Shown here piece by piece: positions 24,116-35,719 of a DNA stretch of 64,000 nucleotides (position 1 is its first letter; each line of letters opens with the position of its first letter). Under the pieces are notes generated by a model. That model saw only the letters and a list, made by a program, of their open reading frames with translations. It searched no databases and was not told where the DNA came from. Both the position numbers and the translations under genes were made by a program. This DNA is from Haematococcus lacustris (taxonomy: Eukaryota; Chlorophyta; Chlorophyceae; Chlamydomonadales; Haematococcaceae): the NCBI GenBank assembly GCA_030144725.1, contig JASKMD010000018.1, positions 4,296,026 through 4,360,025 of the forward strand, written 5' to 3'.

Positions 24116-25254
24116 ATACCCTTGCCTATGTGGGGGTGGGTCAGGAGGAGGGGGGAGGGGGCGTGTGTTGTGCACACACATGTTGACACTGTCTGTCTCT
24201 CAAAATGATCCCCCTTGTTGGCAAGCTTGCGCGTGTCGAACCACCTAGCCCAGTGGTGGCTCAATGCTGGCTCTGAGGTGAAGGCTGCCTCCTTGGTCTC
24301 CTCGGTCAGACCCAGCTGCTTGCACACCCCATGCAGCACCCTACTGTCCAGCAGCAGGTCAGGGTGGAGGCAGGGTAGTAACAGCAGCAGCAGCAGCAGC
24401 ATAGCAGCAGCAGCATAGCAGCAGCAGCATAGCAGCAGCAGCATAGCAGCAGCAGCGTAGCAGCAGCAGCATAGCAGCAGCAGCATAGCAGCAGCAGCGT
24501 AGCAGCAGCAGCATAGCAGCAGCAGCATAGCAGCAGCAGCATAGCAGCAGCAGCATAGCAGCAGCAACATAGCAGCAGCAGCAGCAGGTCAGGCCACGGC
24601 CACTATCCTCAACCGCCAGGCAGCCACCGGAGGACAGTGCAGGTGTTGTCAAGCAAACAGCCAACTTGCATCAGCCACATGGCTAGCATCACCTACTTCA
24701 AATGGCCAGTCATGCCTTCCAGTCAGGTTGTGGTCACCTGGGCACTGATGGCCAGGGCCACATCTTGCCGCACCTGACGCCATGAGCTGTGGCCAACATG
24801 AGCTGTGCCATGCTGCACCTCAGCCCTGATCAGCTGCGGCTGAGGCTGTCGGTCCTGGTGCCTGCTGGGAAACACCTTGCCCAGAATCAGGGTGGTGAGC
24901 CTCAGACTGGGCTGCACCCTACAAGGCCATCCACAGCGGGCAGTAGCTGTGCTGGGATGGTGAGGCCTCCACATCAAAGCCCCTATGGCATCATCATCAA
25001 TGGCTTGAATCGGCATAGCATCATAGCTAGACAGGCTCGCTGGCCAGATAGGGTCACGGCCAGGGTTTGGGCTAGGCAGCTGCAAGCTGCAGCCTTGTGG
25101 GCAAGACAACTATGAGTGAGAGCTAAACTGACAGCGGCTACAACAGCCCCTCCTTTGCGAGGTCGACAGGGGGTGCCGAACCACATTCCGCCCATCAGCA
25201 CAGCGGTAAGGTAAACTGATAATGATGGGGGGCATTCCATTTTGTTGGTGAGGT

Positions 25255-25437
25255 GCTCAACCGTGGCAGGAGTGCAACGCCACGGTCAAGCCGTGCACCC
25301 GCAGAGCAAGCCCTGCATTGGGTGCACCCTCAGAAAAATGAGTTAGATAGCATTGGTCCAATGGACCAAGAGTTAGCTATCAAACTAACTAGAACAGAAA
25401 CTACACTTGATCTTAGCCAAAAGGCCGAGAAAGGTAT
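25255..25437 (-). ncRNA. U2: U2 spliceosomal snRNA, array copy 5
   Basis: 183 nt, identical by eye to copy 1, with the longer upstream flank. It is the first copy in transcription order on the minus strand. Confidence 0.95.
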
Positions 25438-25860
25438 GAGTGTCATGGGGAAGGTGTCAGTACCGGGCTACAGCAGTGAGGCTGGGCAGCAGTGTGGCCA
25501 ATGGTGGGTTTGCTAGCCCGGTGTACGGGTGCAGCTGCTGATGAACCCACGACAGCTAGTGAAAACTGTGATTACACGCGAATGGTGGGTTTGCCAGCCC
25601 CCTTGTCCCTCACTAGGGCCTCCATTTGAGCCGGACTAGTAGTGGCCACTAGCGGCCACTAGCGGGAATACTAGGGGCCACTAGTGGACCGACTCAAATG
25701 GTGTTCATGGGCCGTGTGGAGTATACCCAATGCACATGGACATGGTGCATGAGTGCCTACCACCTACACTATTGCCTGACCGCGAGGGCTATGGTGTAGA
25801 GTTGGCATGAAAAACATGTGCTGAATGTAAGCTGATGACAGCTCAACTAAGGGGGGCACA

Positions 25861-27003
25861 CTACTGTGCCGCAGCAGCCTGTTGCTGCTGTTGCTGTTGC
25901 TGGGCCTTCGGTGGCTTGTCTCGCAGCCACTTGTAGCCTAGGCCAGGGTACTCCTTGCCCTTGGCTGGCAGAGCTCCCTGCTCTGGCCAGTAGCACAGCT
26001 CCAGCGGGCGCCACCTCCTCTCCCCACTGCGCTGCATGTTCAGCGCTGCATTGCAGCCACCTGCCAGGCTGTGGTGCTGGCTTGGCTTTGGCAGCCTTGC
26101 CCTTGCTTAGCTCAGCTGCCTGCTCAGCCTTGGTGGGCTGGGTGGGCTCAGCTGCCTGCTTAGCCTCGGTGCGCTTGCTGCGCTTGGCTGGAGGGGGAGT
26201 GCTGGGCCCTGGCTCTGAGGCTGCTGTCGGTGTGGCTTCCTGGCTGCTGCATGGGGCCTGTGGGGGCTTGCGGGGGGCCACTACCGGGCACCACATCAGG
26301 CCCCGCACTGGCTGGTCACGCTGCTGGCTCCAGGCTGGGCGCAGTAGGCGGAGGTCCACCTGCCCTGCTGGGGGCTTCCAGTCTGCACACCTGGTGGGCT
26401 GCTCATGGTCCAGCTGCTCCTCACATGGCTGCTGGCCATTCACTGCTGAGCTGACCCGGGCGGTGCGGTGCTCATCCACAAGCACCACCCTGCCCCGCAG
26501 CTGGTCTGAGCCCCTGGGCCTGCACACCACCTTGCCACAGGCCCGCAGCACCGCGTCAGCACCCCACCCACCCTTGGTGCCAATGCTAGCAGCGCCAAAG
26601 AACACCACCAGCTGCTTGGCACGCCCATGGCGCACCATGGACACCTCCGCCATGTCCTTCTCCAACTGCAGCCATGCACACAAGGCACACACACGGTGGC
26701 TGACATGGTGGCACCAGGTTAGGCATGGCACAGTCAACTACTCTTTCACCTCATGCCCAACCCACCACCTCTCAATCCCATACCCTCCCTCCCACCCACC
26801 CACCCTCACCTGCTTGAAGAACTGCTCCAATGCCCGGTCCTGGGCTCCGTACAGCCTCAGCTGCTGCCTTGCCTACTTGGGGTCCAGGTACACCTCCCAC
26901 ACCGCGTCCCAGGTGGCCAGGGTGACGGTGATGTGCTCTAGGTTGGCCACCAGGGAGGTGCCAGCTGAGCTGGCTGCTGCCAGGTGCTTCAGGTGGGGCT
27001 GGA
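25861..27003 (-). pseudogene. Fanzor-like pseudogene A5, array unit 5 (least damaged middle part)
   Basis: The minus-strand frame 25847-26737 is open from before RuvC-II to the end. It reads LVVFFGAASIGTKGGWGADA, VDEHRTARVSSAVNGQQ, then LRLLRPAWSQQRDQP. The TAG found after AVNG in units 1-4 is CAG (Gln) here. The 11-bp deletion still removes DRD and shifts the last third out of frame, and the DPK-TAG stop is present upstream. The copy is cut at about 27003, before RuvC-I, and continues into unrelated GAGTCA-rich sequence. Confidence 0.75.
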
Positions 27004-28940
27004 TCGGTGCTCAGGCTCTGGCTCTGACTCCGAGTCAGACTGCGACTCCGGCTCAGAGTCACAGTCTGACTTGGAGTCCGAGTCACTGTCCCACCACATG
27101 CTGGCGGGCTGGGCAAGGGCAGGCTGGGCAGGGCATTCGGGGGTAGGTGGGTCTGCCAACCTCGCAAGCTAGGGGGTCAGACGCATTGACGCCACAACGC
27201 CTGCAGGGAGGGCCCGAGGTAGATTGACGGAGACAGCCCCAAGCTTTACAGCCAGCCTCCCGCTACATCACTGCATCTTTGAAACGGGACAGAGGAAGAG
27301 GAGGTAAGAATAGTATAAGAGAAGCACGGAAAACGAAGGTGTGGTGTTTCACTTCACACAAACCTTTGCAATGCATTAGAATGCCCTTCTGCTTTGTCCC
27401 CCTTGCCATTTGACTCTCTACTGTTCGTAACTTCATGCAAACACAACCAATAAAAGATAACATACTGTTGCGCAATTGTTTGCATCACCCTGCATGCATG
27501 CTGTGCTGTTCGCCCTTGACAGACAGTGCATTCTGCCTAAGCCACCATCACAGGTCGAGAGGGCACTGCCACCTCTCCACTAAGATCTCCATCATGAGCG
27601 CAGCACCATCTTGGTCCAGCCACCACTTCCGCTGCACTACATGAAATAACGCCTCTGCCTGGTGGGATTGGTTTGCTTGTAAGCAGAAGTTGCTGGATGG
27701 CTGAGTTTGCTAGGTGCTGACCGTGATGCTGCTGACTAAGCTGCCCTGACTACTGTCAATCTTGCCAGATGGGAGGAACCAAAGCAACTGCTGCTGCTGT
27801 TGCCTGGCCGTCGTGCAGGGCACGTAGCTCCAGCACATCAGCCCCTGCACTGGCCGGCCATGCCGCTGGCTCCAGGCTCTACTCACCAGCTGGGTGCTGC
27901 ATCTGTTGATTTGGGTTCACCCGTTGTGGGGTCTGGTGGGCTGACTGCTGTTCAGCTGCTATGCGCAAGGCTGTAGGTCTCTCCTGGCCAGGCTGAAGCA
28001 GCACTCTGCATCAGCACCAGCAAGCCCCCTCCACCTGCCTGCCTGGCTCCAGTTGCATGCATTCCTACCACGGCATACAGCCCTAACAGGCTACACAATG
28101 AATTGCATGACGTTTATAGATAGTGCCGCAGCATGCTGCATACATTTCATTGCATGTCCGCTTACTGTAATGCCGTTGCACACATGCACATGCAGCACAT
28201 GCAGCACATGCAGCACATGTAGCACATGTAGCACATGCAGCACATGCAGCACATGCAGCACATGCAGCACATGCAGCACATGCATATACAGCACATGCGG
28301 GATGCTTAATGCACCCTTGCATCTGCACATGTCCACAAACATACCTATCACCATCCTTGTCCTACACAGCCCTTGTCGATGCACAAGTGACAGAACAGTG
28401 CTATGAAGAGCACCAGTCCATCAGCTCTTGCCAGCGTCCCAGTGTCCCTCCAAGTCATAGTCTGTGCTAGTATGGAGAGTCCGTGCTCGTCATGATATGC
28501 ATTGTGATGATATGCATCGTCAATGATATGCATTGTGATGGCCAGCAGCTCAGCTCCTGCGTCATGCCCACACCCATCCGAGTCCTGACAGCCAAGCAGC
28601 AGCACGCTCTGCGTGAAGCATGAGGGTAAAAAGATGCAGTGCAACATAGGGTTGTACAACGGACAGCGTCACCTGGGTACCAGCATGCGGTGCAAGTCAG
28701 GAAGTGAGCGCATCGGTACAAACCACTGAGATGCAAGCAGGAGCAGCGGACTCGCACATCAGAAACAGGGTATGGCAACACCAGCAGGCAGGGGTCACCA
28801 CCCAATGCCAGCAGTAGCCATGAAAAGCCTCTGGCCCATGCATAGCAGCACCACACATGCACGCGCCTGCAAAAACTAACTGAAGCGCAACTCACACAAA
28901 AGGGGAGTAAGGTATGCCGCAGCCAGGGATGCTGGCAACG
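27004..28940. other. Intergenic stretch without a supported gene
   Basis: The stretch holds the array's right edge, a GAGTCA-rich tract (27010-27090), the Fanzor fragment at 27.8 kb and a GCACAT hexamer tract (28190-28290). I find no exon chain on either strand. Confidence 0.5.
27815..27885 (-). pseudogene. Short Fanzor-like fragment
   Basis: CAGCCCCTGCACTGGCCGG and CGCTGGCTCCAGGC match the array segment that encodes AWSQQRDQPVRGLM. Only about 70 bases are recognisable. It lies in the otherwise gene-free 27.0-29.2 kb stretch. Confidence 0.45.
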
Positions 28941-28944
28941 TGTG

Positions 28945-29125
28945 CCAGGCAAACCCTGCAGCAGAGGGGCAAGGCAAACCCTGCAGCTGAGGGGCCAGGC
29001 AAACCCTGCAGCAGAGGGGCCAGGCAAACCCTGCAGCAGAGGGGCCAGGCAAACCCTGCAGCAGAGGGGCCAGGCAAACCCTGCAGCAGAGGGGCCAGGC
29101 AAACCCTGCAGCTGAGGGGCCAGGC
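28945..29125. repeat. 24-bp minisatellite (GGCCAGGCAAACCCTGCAGC unit)
   Basis: Seven to eight tandem copies, differing only at GCAGAG/GCTGAG and in one shorter unit. Because 24 is a multiple of three, all frames stay open on both strands. It lies just past the stop of the cyclase gene and may be in its 3' UTR. Confidence 0.85.
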
Positions 29126-29236
29126 AATGATGTGGACTATGCAGGCCAGCAGGCTGCAGCTTGTCAGGCGTGGCCTGCACCTGCCCTCTCGGAAGCCCAC
29201 CAGGACTGCTGGTTTAGGAGTAGGAGCATCAGCACC

Positions 29237-32200
29237 TCAGCCTTGCCTGCTGCCAGCAGCAGGCGGCAGGCACCTCCTCAGCCGGCTGTTGGGCCGGAGG
29301 TGGGAGCCCCAGGGCAGGGCCGAGCGGGACTGGAGGGCTGGGACTAAGTCTGGCTCCTGTAGGCGCCTGCTTGAAGTTACCAGCCGACTAGAAGAGGAGC
29401 CCTTGGCAGCAGCGCCTGCCCCTGCCCCTGCCCCTGCCCCTGCCCCTGCCCCTGCCCCTGCCCCTGCCCCTGCCTCTACCCCTGTGCCAGAGCCTAAGCT
29501 CCAGGTGGGGCGGCTGGGTACCACCAGGGCTGAGGGGGAGCGGTGGCCAGCGCCATCTAGGTCGCAGGGCTGGGCAGCGGCAGGGCTGCGGCGAGACAAG
29601 CAGCCCTCCAGTGTCGCCACGGCAGAGCCAGGTCGCGCCCGGCCGCCAGTGGGGCCAGCGACTGGCCCAGCCCGGCTGCCCGCCATGGCAGCCAGGTCCC
29701 CTAACACGAGCCTGTCTGACGGGTTCACGCTGAGGTGCACGTTGGACAAGGTGCTGCCATACACCGTGCTGCTCAGCTGCTCACTAGTGGCCAGCAGCCA
29801 GCTGTGCCTGCTGCAGTGCTCGTGTCCGGTGTCACCAGGTGGGTCAACGGCTGCAACGGGGCTCTGATCTGAGCAGGACCCTGCATGGCACTGGGCTGCC
29901 TCGGCCCTGATGGCTGCGCTGGCAGTGGTCAGGGTCTCAGGGGTGGTTGAGTCAGACGGACTACGGTGAGGAAAGGTGGCCTCTTCAGCCATCAGGAAGG
30001 TGTGCATCAGGCCCTTGCCTGCACGACCAGACGGCAAGAACCAAGACATGGCAGTGGGTGGCTCAGTGTGGCTTAGGTGTCATTGAGTGAGTGTTCACTC
30101 TTGCAGCAGGGCAGCTGAGGGTAATAGCAGTAGCCTAGCCACAAGCAGTACCAGGAGAGGGGCAGAGAGGTCCGGGGAGGGTGGAGGGGATGGGGGAGGG
30201 GAGGGAAAGGAGCGCCCGGGGCGTGGCCTACCCCAACCACAGGGCCAGGGATCCTGGCTCTGGGTCAGCAGGTGTGCATTTGAAGAGGGGGTGTCCCCAT
30301 GCTGTCCCTCCACCGATGAGCAAGCTGGGGCATTTGAGATCCAGGGCATAACAACAACAATACTAATAACAATAGTAATAATAACAACAATAATAATAAC
30401 AACAATAATAATAACAACAATGAGAATAAGAATAAGAATACGACTAGTCCAGCAGAGCCAGCGCGCATTTGAAGGGAGGAGCTACCACCTGGAGGGGCCG
30501 CAACCTGCCTCCCACTGTAGGGCCAGGGTCCAGGCTCACTGCACAAGCTGACCTGGGCGCCACTGGCTCAACACACTGTAAGCTTGCTGGGTCACCAGCA
30601 GTGAGGCCGCCCCACCTTTGACCTCCACCCCTCCAGTGGGGTGCCAGCGTGAGGGCCGCGGGTCACGCAGCAGCTCATAGGTGGTCTGCGACACCTGGAT
30701 GCGGCCTGCAGGGCAGGGCCCAGGGCGCAGCAGAGCAGCTCAGCAGGGCATCATGAGGTCTGAGCATGGCAGGGGAGGTCAGGGGGCAGAGGCCTGTCGA
30801 CCCTGCGACCCTTCATGGGCCTCGCCTGCTGCCCCTGTGCTGCTCACCAGGCAGGCTGGTGGACTCCATGCGGCTGGCGGTGTTCATGGTGTCGCCGCTG
30901 TAGCAAGGCACGCAGGCAGACACTTTTATCAGTAGGAAATTAAGTATTGGTGTCGGATGCTTGCTGCATGCAAACAGGCCGGATAACAGATAACACATCC
31001 CTCTACGCCTTAGTAGGGGAGTAATGTGCTGTAGCAAGGCAACGTAAAAATAATTGCAAAGAGCATGTGAATACCGTAGTGATACACCCTGTCGGTGATT
31101 TCACCAAATCAATTTGTCACCAAACTGTATCACCTATTGTTTGAGCATGGTTTTTCAGTGAAAAGTTCGTTGAGCATGAGATGTTTTTCGTCACCAAATT
31201 GTACCACCTTCTCTTTGACCATGAAAGTTGGGTTTGCACCAACAAGGCGTATCACTACGGTAAATTGTAAAATAAACAAGGCAACAGCATGCAGGTAAAG
31301 GGCAGCAGTAAGTCACGGTAACTCAGCCATGACCCCCAGCGCAGCTCTAGCTTGTCTTCATGACAGATGTGTGTCTCAACAGGCCAACACAACATGTTCA
31401 ACACGAAACAACATGTCTGACTGTGGGTAATCACTCAGCTACTCTAAACAGGTTGGAGGCCTGGGTCGCACCCTTGATGACTACAAACCCCACTCCGGTG
31501 GCACAATCATTCCAAACAACTGCAGACCACTGGGCACCTCATCAAAACTAACAGCGACGTCTCAACAGGTCACGTGACATTGACAGAGCCAGCTGGTGGT
31601 GAGGGGTCCTGCCTTCACTCACAACAGGGAGAACTTGGGCAGCCGTGAGCCCACCAGGCCGCTGACCACAGGCCCGCTGTGCAGCCCCGCCCTCAGCACC
31701 ACAGGCTTGCCGGTGTTAGGCAGAACTACAGTGGCAGCAACCTGCAGGTTAGTAGGGCGGCCACAAGACAGGAAGCTGGCCTGCCTGCTCTCTCTCATGC
31801 ACTATAGGACAGGCAGCACAGCTCTGTCTACTGCTGTTCATCAGCCTGCCTGGCAGCATTCACCCGCATCTACCCGCATCTACCCGCATCTACCCACCCT
31901 CATTTAAACAGCCGCCTGTTGCCAGTCATTCAAACATCCGCCTGACGATTTACACAGTCAGTGCAGAACTCACCTTATGCCATCTAAACGAGCCACATCT
32001 CATCTCTACAGCTCACCCTGTTTACGGCTGTTCGTCTGCCTGCTCACCCTCATCATCTCCACAGCAAAGTTGAGCGCTCGGCGGGCTGCCTTGATCTTGG
32101 CTGCGTGGCTGGGGCTGGCAGTGGACACAGTCTGGAAGCCGTCCTCGTCCTCGTCCAATAGCCCACCACAGATTATGTAGCAGTCGCCTGAGCAGCAACG

Positions 32201-35200
32201 CCACCAAATGCAGACCAACCTCACACATGTTGTTAAGCGACCACATGCAGACATGGCGCGCCAGCTCACACCAACCTCACACCCCCTGATCCGCTGTGCC
32301 CCCTGGTCTCCCGGTGGTATGTGCATACCACTGTTCATTTCCAGCGCGCTATATAGCTTTCGCTGTACAATGCCATATCATTGAGGTCGCATTGCGCTAT
32401 GGAAAAACTTCGTTGGCTTTTGACCTGAGCCAAGTGAGTGTGTTGACCTGAGCCAAGTAAGGTCGAGCTTTGAAATCGAAGGTTTGAACCTGGGCAATGT
32501 TATTTCGAACTTTAAATCATGCAACTAGGCACATGAGTAACAAAACATTAGCTTACAGCCCCCTTGTCCCTCCCTTGTCCCTTACCTAGCTTACAGCCCC
32601 CTTGTCCCTCACTAGGGCCTCCATATGAGCCGGACCAGTAATGGCCACTAGCAGCCACTAGCGGGAATACTAGCTTAGCTTACAGCCAGAATCCACCCTC
32701 CACCGTGCACCCCCTTGGCCCTGGTCACCTGCTGTCTCCACCTTGTACACGTTGTGCTTGTCCAGCAGAGCATCCAGCTTGGAGAACAGCTCGTTCAACA
32801 GCGACATGACCTGCAGCAGCATTGACAGGTCAGCCTTCAGGACCCTCTAGCCCACAGGAGGCTGGTGTGTTGCAGCAATACCTCTTGACGAGTGTTTTGT
32901 GGTCAGGGCGATGTTGAGTTCTTATCCTTGGTGTTCTAATCCTTGCTGCACCCATTGGTGCCCCTGCCCTGTAGGCGCCCTGTGGGCGCCCTGTAGGCAA
33001 CCTTCCTCATCATCACCTGGCTGGGTGTGCACTCTTTACTGAAGGCCGTGAAGCCCACAATGTCGGTGAACATGATGCTGCACGGCAAGCCACGTCCAAA
33101 ACGCACATATCTAGTGCAACCCACACTGTTGAGCTGCCAAGACATGTGAGATGCCAGCCAACTCAAAAGGGATCAGGCAGGCAGGACTAAATAAGGTGTT
33201 CATCATGGTGTTCAGCATGGTCCCTGTACTCATGTCACACACCGGACTCACGTCACACACTGGGCTCACGTCACACACTGGACTCACGTCACACAGCGGA
33301 CTCACGTCACACACTGGACTCACGTCACACATTCATGGTGAGTTGCGAGCCTGCTTAGGTTCATGGGTGCTGGCTCTTGCTTTCCGCTGTTAAAGCTAGC
33401 GCCCCCAGCCAGGCCAGCCGCAGCTCCATGAGCAGCAACTTCTTCCATGATGTGCCTGCAGCAAGAGCATGTGCGCCCACACAGCTCCATTCATCCAGTG
33501 CGCCCACACAGCTCCCATGCATCCAGTGCCCTTAGCAGGGTACTTGCAGCAGGGTGGGTGACCACTCAGAGAGTATACAGGTTGTATAAAATGAGTAGGG
33601 TGCAACTATAGTGCGTTTGAAAACTACACCAGCCCATGCTGACACATTCCCGTGAAAAGCCACAGCATGTAATGTCAGTCAGTCAGTCAGTCCTGACGGA
33701 ATGAGCAACATGGCCCACGATGAGCTGCAGGGGTTGGTGCTGATATGCATACTGAGAGGAAGTGGGTTAGGCATGAAATGAAAGAGTAGTTGACTGTGCC
33801 ATGCCTAACCTGGTGCCACCATGTCAGCCACCGTGTGTGTGCCTTGTGTGCATGGTTGCAATTGGAGAAGGACGTGGCGGAGGTGTCCATGGAGCGCCAT
33901 GGGCGTGCCAAGCAGCTGGTGGTGTTCTTTGGCGCTGCTAGCATTGGCACCAAGGGTGGGTGGGGTGCTGATGCTGTGTTGCGTGCCTGCTGCAAGGTGG
34001 TGTGCAGGCCCAGGGGCTCAGACCAGCTGCGGGGCAGAGTGGTGCTCGTGATTGAGCACCGCACCACCTGGGTCAGCTGAGCAGTGAATGGCTAGCAGCC
34101 ATGTGAGGAGCAGATGGACCATGAGCAGTTCACCAGGCGTGCAGGCTGGAAGCCCCCAGCAGGGCAGGTGGGCCTCAGCCTGCTGCGCCCAGCCTGGAGC
34201 CGCCAGCGTGACCAGCCTGTGCGGGGCCTGATGTGGTGCCCGGTAGTGGCCCCCCGCAAGCCCCCACAGGCCCCACTCAGCAGCCAGGAAGCCACACAGC
34301 CAGCAGCCTCAGAGCCAGGTCCCAGCACTCCCCCTCCAGCCAAGCGCAACAAGCGCACCGAGGCTGAGCAGGCAAGCCCACTGAGGGCAAAGGCAAGGGC
34401 CAGGGCAAGGCAGCACCACAGCCAGGCAGGTATCTGGACATAGACTGCAATGCAGCGCTGAACATGCAGCGCAGTGGGGAGAGCAGGTGGCGCCCGCTGG
34501 AGCTGTGCTGGTGGCCAGACCAGGTGAAGCTGCCAGCCAAGGGCAAGGAGTACCCTGAGCTGGGGTACAAGCGGCTGCGAGACAAGCCTCCCAAGGCCCA
34601 GCAGCGGCAGCAGCAGCGGCAGCAGCAGCAGCAGGCTGCTGCGGCACAGTAGGGTGCCCCCTTAGTTGAGCAGTCATCAGCTTACATTCAGCGCATGCTT
34701 TTCATGCCAACTCTACACCATAGCCCTCGCGGTCAGGCAATAGTGTAGGTGGTAGGCACTCATGCACCATGTCCATGTGCATTGGGTATACTCCACACGG
34801 CCCATGAACACCATTTGAGTCGGGTCACTTGTGGCCCCTAGTATTCCCGCTAGTGGCCGCTAGTGGCCACTACTGGTCCGGCTCAAATGGAGGCCCTAGT
34901 GAGGGACAAGGGGGCTGGCAAACCCACCATTCGCGTGTAATCACAGTTTTCACTAGGTGTCGTGGGTTCATCAGCAGCTGCGCCCATACACCATACATAT
35001 AAATGTATATATAAAAACATATAAATGTACATAGATCAATATAGATAGATCAAGATAGATTGCACAGCCTACCCAGAGTTACCTAGTTCATGTTCACATT
35101 GACGGCACATCAGGCTTCTCTGATTCTTATCTCCTCCATCTCCTATAGCTTCTGCCACCTGCTCGCCAGTGCTTGTTTCCAGCGCTCTATATGGCGTTCG

Positions 35201-35676
35201 TCATAAATTGTTACCGCGCTATGAAAAGCGACCTTGAACCTGCGATTTTGCGTGAGCTTTGCTGACCTCTTGACCTGAGCTATGTGGTTGAGTGAGGTCG
35301 AGCTGTAGGTTTGAGGCTATGTCAGTTTGAGCTAGATATCATGCATTGGGCCAACGAAGAAAAAACATGTCTTGCACTCTGCTCATACCTTGGAAACATG
35401 GCCTCTAGCAAAGTCATCTGCGCCGCAGTCAGGGCCATCAGCCGCTCCTCAATCACACTGCGCACACTCACATCCGTCTGCATCACCATCAGCACCTGCG
35501 GGGGCAACACGCAGCACCAAGCAGCACGCAGGACCCTCCGTACACAGGGGCATAGGGGAGAGCAGATGACGCCTACTGGAGCTGTACTGGTGGCAAGAGC
35601 AGGCAGGGCTGCCAGCAAAGGGAGGTGAGTACCCTGGCCTGGGCTACAAGTGGCTGCGAGACCGCCCACCCAAGGC

Positions 35677-35719
<43 letters not shown>

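Larger units (their letters stand above)
6485..27003 (-). repeat. Tandem array of five U2 snRNA + Fanzor-like units
   Basis: The landmark CTTGTTGGCAAGCTTG recurs at 6711, 12806, 18367, 21221 and 24214, giving unit lengths of about 6.1, 5.56, 2.85, 2.99 and 2.8 kb. In minus-strand order each unit holds a 5'-truncated Fanzor-like gene, its conserved 3' region, a U2 gene, a conserved open frame of about 126 codons, a CAG/CAT microsatellite and a short protein-like segment. Units 1 and 2 are longer because both carry the same TIR transposon. The left edge (6485-6700) is a partial unit holding only the Fanzor 3' region. The right edge ends inside the Fanzor middle exon near 27003. Units are nearly identical outside microsatellites, so amplification is recent or homogenised. 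Confidence 0.9.

Noticed and set aside
25866..27146. 426-codon open frame on the plus strand
   Set aside because: It is antisense to the Fanzor-like pseudogene A5, in which motifs are recognisable on the minus strand; the plus frame has no known motif.
28945..29125. CRISPR-like array of 24-bp repeats
   Set aside because: The repeats are directly tandem with no spacers, in a eukaryotic genome; it is a minisatellite.
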